From: Agrypnia vestita
Lineage: Eukaryota; Arthropoda; Insecta; Trichoptera; Phryganeidae
Length of the DNA: 64,000 bases
Reading direction: 5' to 3'
NCBI GenBank assembly: GCA_016648135.1
Contig: JADDOH010002249.1
Coordinates: 62,001 to 126,000 of the forward strand
Below, one piece after another: positions 12,501 through 21,500 of the stretch. How positions within the stretch are numbered: position 1 is the stretch's first letter; every line of letters begins with the position of its first letter. The position numbers and the translations under genes are program-made. The notes below the pieces were generated by a model. That model did not search any database. It saw only the letters and a program-made list of their open reading frames with translations, and was not told the origin of the DNA.

Positions 12501-15500
12501 AATTAACATGAAAACTTGTGCAATAGATACTTTATCCCCCGTCCGACCCAAACGCGGGATACCGAGTGATGTTGAGTGGATAGAAACATCTCCGAAAAAA
12601 ACTTATTACACAGATAACTACAGAAGAAAACACAAAGCTGGGAGTAAGTTTATAAATCAGGGAATCTTAAGCCGGCACTGTCATTACACATTGTTCATCG
12701 CGCGGCATCTCAACGTATTGACGATATAAGCATTTAAAAGACGTTTCAGCGACATAGTATTTCAATTTAAATTTATTAACAGTGTGTTGGACTGCCCTGA
12801 ACTTATTCGGATGGTCTCATATAATATACTAAGAAATTAGACAACACAAAGTGTTCTTTGTATGAACTCATAGGAATAACTTTAAACTCACCGATAAGGC
12901 GTTTGCACCGCCTTGGGAATAAGATCTCGAAACTCGTTGATGTCTTTCGCTGTAGAACTAAATTGAATCGAGTATAGTTTAATGGTATGAATAGTATAAT
13001 GTAACGTTAAATTGTAAAAGCCCACTAGGGCGTTGATAATAATAAATAAAGTATCCCGCGACCATCACCGAAAAGTGGTTATCCAAGATGACCGCGGATG
13101 CAGGATGTATAGTGACGTGCCTGGCAAAGGACACTAGATTGATGTTGAATGCGTCCTGTCACCGTCCCATCAACACACTCATCATTATGGATTGTTACCT
13201 TCGAATGCTTTTGGAAAAGTCCATACTATTTTGCAAGTTGCATCTCGCCCTGAATGATATCATCGTACGATCATAGCATGGAGTTTTACAACCCTTTTAT
13301 TTGAAGTGTTTACAGAAGGTTGACATATCGATGTTAGATTTATATTTGATCGTTTTAGAGATTATTAGAATGTGCCGCTTTTTACTTTGTGGTATCCCAG
13401 TTTGTCACGTGTTATGTCGGTAACGAATGACACCTCCTCAATGATCGGAATGTCGTTGCACACTTGATGAGCCTTGTATTTTATTTTTAGTTATATTTTG
13501 TTCCAGGTCGCACGTTTTATGAGTGAACCGATGTAGGCAATGTTTAGGCTGTTGGGTAGAGAGGCTGCTGCGCTCTTCTGCCGCGCATGGGGTACGCTCA
13601 GCGTTTGTTTTCATCGTCCGCCATTTTAATTTTATTTCACGCTTGACTATTGTTTTGACTTTTGGGAATGAACTTGTTATTCTTTGTTTTTCTATGATTT
13701 TGGCTGTTTCTTTACATTTCTTTTGACTTTGTTTTATAGCATCTCTGTGTCTTAGAGCATTGTTTGGCCTTATCTGTCTGTTGTTGTTTTTTCCTCACGA
13801 GAGAGGAACTCATGCTTCCGTCCTGGTGACTTGTCCGTAGCGAGAATGACGCCGGTGGACGCGTTCGAGAAGTTGTTTTTCGCCGTGTTCGGGCAGACCA
13901 CGCCCGACGACCTGAACTACGTTCCGGAGTCCCGGCCCGACTGGACCCTCAGCCTGTTCAGGGTGGTTTTCGGCGTTTACATGTTGGTGTCCGTCGTCGT
14001 GCTAATAAACCTGCTCATTGCTATGATGTCCGACACTTACCAACGAATACAGGTAACTGGATCACTTTTATTGTGTGTTTTGTGATTTTTTGCTTGCAGT
14101 GAAAATGAACCCGATTCTGTCGTTCGAGCTGCTGTTTTTCGCCGTGTTCGGCCAGACCACCACGGAGCAGACGCACGCCACGCCCGCCGTGCAGCAGCCG
14201 CAGTGGACCGATTATCTTTACAAAATAGTCTTCGGCATTTATATGTTGGTCTCCGTGGTCGTGCTCATCAATTTACTCATTGCTATGATGTCAGACACGT
14301 ACCAGAGGATTCAGGTAATGTTCTTCGGTGCCCAATCCGCAACTATTCCATGCAATCTTTTACTTTTCCTTTTTCTCTAAACACTACAAATTATAACGCA
14401 GAGTTCTTAAATCTCTGACATACATCGACAAGACCTCATTTGATACAAGTCGACGCCTAATATCTTTGGTAAAAAGACAAATAATCGTGGAACCCCCGTA
14501 ATACTTTAGGGGGTACACCACCATGACATTTAAAAAAAAAACTTTTTTACGCTTCAACAGACCAAAAAACCCAATTACAGAAGCGAAACACATCACAAAA
14601 CACTCAGGCTTAAGGCGAGACATTCATTGCAAATGCATTTTTTATATGAAAATGTGGGTTTTTATCATTTATTTATATTGATAAATTAGAATCTTATATA
14701 AAATGAATAAACTGAACATTATTTACAATAATTAAGAGAATATAAGCATTAAAAGATAGGCCGCACCTAAAAATTCGTTTTTTTTTTGTCTTAGACGAGA
14801 TGTTTTTTTTACACATATAAAGCTTAGATTATGGTGATCAATTTGTACTAAAATAATGAATAAATGTGCAATATCAATAAAGTTATAAAATAATAAATTT
14901 GCACGAAATTTTTACGTTTTTTTGATGATATTAAAACGCCTTTTATTCATAAAAAGAGATGATTTTAAACAATATATTGTATTTGAATCTTCAACTACTA
15001 TTTATAAATTAGTTTTTTTTATTAAAAACAAAATAATTACTTTTAAAAAAATAAAAAACACGTAACGATTATGCGCCAAATTACGCCGTAAAACATTATC
15101 AGTCTGCTCGCCTGCTGATGCCGCGACGAGCGGCGGACGCGTTTCTGTGGATGTTTTATCCGTGCATACTTGACCCCATACCATATTGCAATAGTGTCTA
15201 GTCGACAAAATCAGGTGCAGGTATGTAGGTCAAACAGCATAATATTTTGAAAAGAAACCAAAATAAGAGATATATCTCATAATATTCCTATCACAATAAT
15301 AAACATAAGATTTTAATATTTTATAATATTCTGTTAGATAAATATTTAATTAAGATTTTTTCCAAATATTTGTTGTAAGAGCCATGCTTCTTGTTCTCAC
15401 TACACGCCCCTGGTTGATTGTTATGGTAATATTACTGTGTCGGGCCAAACAAGTAGGTTAATTGATTAAGAAAACAATACTGCAATCAATTTAATGGCAT

Positions 15501-18500
15501 GTCAGCATCTTTGCACAAGTGACATGAGGGGGTATATATGATATTACGAGCTGGATACCGAAGGAATACATCACATCGTCTTCAAGTAAAGCCAATCTGC
15601 GCTCCGTTCTCTTCTCGGGGCGAGTGTTCTTAGTATTATTTAGTTATTTGTACACCTTCACTCCCTCCCGGAGTTTGGCTCTGGGTAATAAATAAAGACA
15701 TAACATAGAAATAAATAAAGGAAATATTAGTTCTAAAGCACAGAAGAAAAAAGAATGGAAAAGCACCACAAGCATGGAATTCAGGTCTCCTATATAGGTA
15801 TCACCAATCTGGGAAAGTGTATGCAAAAGTTCTAGAAAGAAGATGCCATGACATAGAGCAGGAAGAGAAACTACGGACCAGCTGTTTACTTGGCAGCAAA
15901 CTATTGAAAAGAACTGAAAATATGGGCAAACACTGTATACAGTATTCATTTACTGGTCCCACGTGAAAGACTGTGGAAAGTACTACAATAGTATAATTTG
16001 GATGGGCTTATATTGAAAGCAAAACAATCACTAGGTATATAAAAACTGCATCACCTGTTAAAGTTGGACTACTACAAGGGTGCCCGTTATCCTCAATCCT
16101 ATTACCATCTTCCTGGACAGAATAACAAACCAGTGACAAAGTCCTTGCAGGCAATGTCGAAATATATAGTCTCCTATTCGCTAATGATGTTGTCAAACTG
16201 TAAATTACACATGGCCTGCAGAAATGGCTAAATTATTTCAGGGATAAAATCACAGGTATGAGGAATAAGACAGCAAAAACCAAAAGTATGTTGACCGAGA
16301 AAAATGAAGGACAGCAGTGCATAATCCAGTCTCAAGGTACTTAATTGAAACAAGTTGAATCTTTTAAATATCTCATAGTAATATTTTTCAAATGACTCGA
16401 GAGAAGAAAGTAAATAGATAAGCTACTCGGCTAGCAGAGGTCTACAGTCACTGTATAGCTCAGTAATAAGAAAAACAAAACACAGCAGTAATTTTATTTG
16501 TGTCAGTATATGCCCTCACAGAATACGCTATCAAATTTGGATACTGACAAAGAGAAATCGGGCAGGAATCCAAACTGCAAGTATGAGACACCTAAGAGCA
16601 GGAGTGACATTAAGAGATTGAATCAAGAATGGTATCATCTGAAAGGATCTTAAGATGAACCCACCGCTACCTCAAATAGAAAAATCTCAGCTAAGTTTGG
16701 ACATATTTTATGCATGTTAGGTGAAAGTCTGTCTAAACAGTACCACAAAAGTAGGAAAGAAGGCCTGTAGGAGGACGTAGGAGTACACAGAGAAGATTAA
16801 CGTGGAGACTGAAGAAAGATCAAACTATCAGTGGCCCCAAGTGATCGACAGGACGCTCAGACAAAGAGCACTGAAGCTGTCCGAGCAAAAGGCCCCAGAT
16901 TCTGACGAAAGAAGATGACGAATAAAATTTCTCCTCTATATTACTAGTGAAACATGTAGTAATATTAATATAAGATCTGATGTATGAATCTTCTGGTTTG
17001 AGTTTTCTGGGATATTCTGCCGTGTTTCTATGACCTTTCTCGACGATGTTTCGGATCCCATTGCAGGGTTCATCGAGAGGAGCTGATGTGTTCTAATGAG
17101 TGTTGATGATGTTGCGCTTAAGGGAACGCGCGCACTACGAGTTTTTCGCCGCGCGGCGAAAAATCTGTAACATGTTACAACTCGCTTGCGGCGCGGCGGT
17201 CAGCGGCAAAATAACGCATCTTTTTAAAATCTTGACCGCGCGTACTGCGCGCTGTTTCGCTGTTACCATATAATATTTTATGTGAAAGAACAGTGGCTAC
17301 AAGCAATATGAAGATTTGGATGAAGTTTTTAATATTGAAATGCTAATTACAGAAGTTGAGAGAAAACCACCATTGTATGATATTAGTTCAAAAGAATATA
17401 GTGATAGAAACATTAAATAGAAATCTAAGTATGAGAGTGGAAATACAAGTTATTTCCACTAAATTCATTTTCAAACTGATCAGCGGCATTATGCCGTAGT
17501 GCGCGCGGCTGCTGTTTTTGCCGCACGTCAAAATGTCGCAGGTTTTTTTGCCGCGCGGCGAAAAACTCGTAGTGCACGCATACCCTAAGTGTTGAAAGCA
17601 GGGTGTATCATTGTCGGTGTTGTGTTAAGTACTGGCTAGCAATACCGTTTAGAAAAAATGAGGTGTGTCTGTGTTTATGATATATTCCATGGCAATACTG
17701 TGTTGAAGACATGTATTTCTTTAAAGAGATACGAATACGAAATAATCACTTAAATACAAAATCAATATTCTTACTACTTTTAAACTAAGCTGACTGCTTG
17801 TATTGTGAAAATTGTACTAATTTGCTGGTGTCCTGAAATGGGACTCAAACAACCAAACACCAGATCACTAGGTGAGCGTCATGACCACTACACCAACAAG
17901 TTACTCAACACATATTATCGCGAGTTATCTTGTATTATGTGTATGTTCCATCTATTGTCGGTTCGCTACCTCTGCGGTTAGTTTTAAAGTGCCAAAGCAC
18001 GCCAGTATCCAGAAATTGCACACCCAACACTGATTTTCCTGGATGGTCAAGTTATAACAACACATCAGCTCTAATGATGGCCCCCGCAATGGGATTGGAT
18101 TGGGAAAATATTCCTTAAAATTCATTCAGAGAATAATTCTCCCCTATAAAATTCAAATCAGAGAATTCTGAACGGCCTTGAAGCATTTTTGATATATTAA
18201 TGTTTTAAAGAGCATTTTTTGCACTTTAGTGGTTATATGATTACGTGACAAATCAATCTCAAGTGAATTTACTTATTTTTCTCAAAAAATCAATAGAAAA
18301 TTTTTTATTAAAGGCACAATATTTATATATTCATTCCATGTGTCAATAGTTTGCATAATGTAATATTTGGGTATTTATCTATTATTCAAGCTCTCTATAA
18401 GTATTGAATTATTCATATGAGTATTCAAAAAATATTCTATTATTTAATGTTTATGAATTGATTACCATTTCCACAGGCACAATCTGATATTGAATGGAAG

Positions 18501-21500
18501 TATGGTCTTTCAAAGCTGATTAGAAATATGCACCGAACTACAACGGCTCCATCACCGCTTAATCTCATCACAACTTGGTTGATGTACCTCATAGCTTTGT
18601 GCAAGGTATGTAATATTAACATGAAACCAGGGTTCGAAAAAATCAAATAATCGGATTTTTTTTATATATATCCGATATATATCAAAAATTGGATATATAT
18701 CCAAACTTTTTTTCTCTCCTTTTTTGCATACGTCGATTGATACAAACTCGAAACAGTTAGGAAATTTATTTTTTTATTTTGTATATGAATTATTATTTAT
18801 TAAATAAATGAATTACATACTGAAAAAAGCTTATATATGCAATTAATATACATAAGTTATAAAAGTTGCTCTTTCTAATGTAGTGTTATGGGTGTTTGTT
18901 TCTTAGTGTGAAATAAAAAACGGATTATATGAAACAAATGAAACTAAAAAATAACCGTAGCACTTTTTAAAATACAACTAGCGCCATCTAGTAACGACCG
19001 CAGATATTTAAAAAAAACCTGTAGCATTTTTTAAAATACAACTAGCGTCATCTATTAACATTTGCAGAAAGTTTTCTTGGATATATATCAAAAATAAAAA
19101 TCGAGTCGTAAATATCGTGATATATATTGTAATATATATCATGATATATATCCTCAAACCCTGAATGAAACAATCTCAAACTGTTAGATCTTTCTAGGTG
19201 GCAATTAAAAAACAAATTATCAGGAATTATATATTTTTTTATAATTCCATGAAGATTTCTCCATTTATTGTGCCTTTATGAGGTGATTGATTACCTTGGA
19301 AGCGATCTTCTGTGTGATGCTTTTAATGATGTCATTATATACATCAACATCATTGCTCAGTTTGCTTTAAAAGTTGCACACTGCATATTACGGTGTGCCT
19401 ATTCATTACATCCGTTCTGCATTTTCGGACATGGTATAATGGATTTCACAAATAGTTATTTGAATAGATTATAATTCTCTAGTAAGTTTAGAGAGTGAAT
19501 CATGATTCTTACCACCAATTTACTGGGCCTTCCTGTCTTCGCGACTCGAGGCTGTGGTAATTACATCCTCTCAGCGGTTCTTCGTGGTGCATGAATATAG
19601 GATATTCTCCTGTTCTGCGCATATGCATACGGCGTTATTAGGATTATTACCTCGGAAGACTATATTCCTGCCTTGATTAAGAGTCGAAAATGTTCAAGCA
19701 GCCATGGCCTAATATCAATAGTTAAGGAGTTATGCAATATCAAAGTTTGCATTTTTTTTCAATACTTCTGAATTATTTTTTTGCAACGTTTTTCAGGGTT
19801 TTTATTATTTTATTAAACTTTTATTGAAACGAATGAATTTTTCGTAGTCACTATATGTTACTTAAATGATACTTCAACGTTTTGTAAAAAATAAGTCAGA
19901 AATATTTTTTTTTTAAATGCAAAATTTGAGATTGCATAACTCTATAACTATTGATATTAGGTCATGGTTGCTTGAACATTGTAGACTCATAACATAGGCA
20001 AGTATCTACTGGCCAAGTTTCTGCTGCTAGCTCTGGTACGCCCAGTATGTGGGGTAAAAGCAAATATCCAAAAAAAATTAAATACATATATGAGTATATG
20101 TACATATATGGATCTATAGGGGATATACCCTTTGTCACAGATATCACCAAAATGTTTTATAAAAACTTTAGAAATGAAAGAGATGCTTCTAATTTTATCC
20201 TTTTATTGTAATGTCAAACCACAGGAGAAAAATATAAACTAAAAACAAAAGCATAACAAGGAATGCCGCTTCCCTTCCTTGTAAAACCACATATGTCGCT
20301 CTCAGGTGCACTGATCACAATAAGTGATAAACAATGCAAATGGTTTTAGCCTGATCCAAAGAGGTCGGTCGAACAATGGTTATATTATAACCGTTGTGTA
20401 ATTCCGATGGTTGCCGGCCAAATTGCAATAAATCAGTTACCAATCATCGACACAATCGGATGCAAATCTCAAATAACAGTTAGTGTGTCACTGGTAAAAA
20501 TACAATCACTTTTGTAAACTAAGGACGAGGGTGTGATGGAATTTATAAACATACTTGTGGATGTTTATCTTTTGTATGAACATTTTTATTTAGTAGGTTT
20601 CATCTATAATGCTTAGGAAGATGTCTACTTTTCTCATTACAATGATGATTATAATTATACAATCGTTTTAGGCTCGGATAGCAAAAAGGAAACGGCCGAG
20701 TCTGGTGCATCTAATTGGGCTGCAAAGAAATCAGATGAGTGCAAGGACCAAAGCTGGTGCCAAATGGCTTTCTAAAGTTAAGAAAACACAAGTTGAACCA
20801 AAAGGTAAACTTATAAAACATAGGTCAAACCTATTTTATTGTATTTTCCATTTAACCAAAAAAAATCATATTAATGATTTATTTAAATGTCAATTTCTGG
20901 GGTGCAAAATACATTTATATTTATTTATTTTCATTTGGTAAAAAATATCTTTCATTATTGTTAATCCTGGATACATACATACATACATACATACTTGCAG
21001 AAATTTAAATTTCTAATGATGATATTGAATTAGATATTATAAAATAGTTACTTATTATGTTTTACTTGAAATCAATGTTAAACTCCAATATTTAATTCAA
21101 TTCAATTTTATTTATTTATTTCATAATATGTACATTATAAACTAAATATTCAAGGCATACATATTATGAAAGTATTATCATATACATATTAAAATAACAA
21201 TATTTAATTAATTAAAAATAACATATAAAATCTGGTCAAATGATACTTACATTGGTTGAACTTATTCAGTAAGTTTGTGATATTCCTGACCCAACTGTGT
21301 ATAATGTGGTTGATGCCTGGGCTCACCGAACTAAACTACCAACTAAAATCTTTCGAATCTAACCAAAATCAATAAACCATTTAATATAAATTCTATTTCA
21401 GATACGTGAACTTAAATACTCTTACTGATCTCGATCGTACTGTTCCGAACTACACATTATAAAATAGCTAATAACCTATTACTACGTCTACGTAGATAAA

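Noticed and set aside
17830..17905. tRNA gene on the minus strand
   Set aside because: A and B boxes are recognisable but I could not pair a proper acceptor stem; treated as a SINE head.
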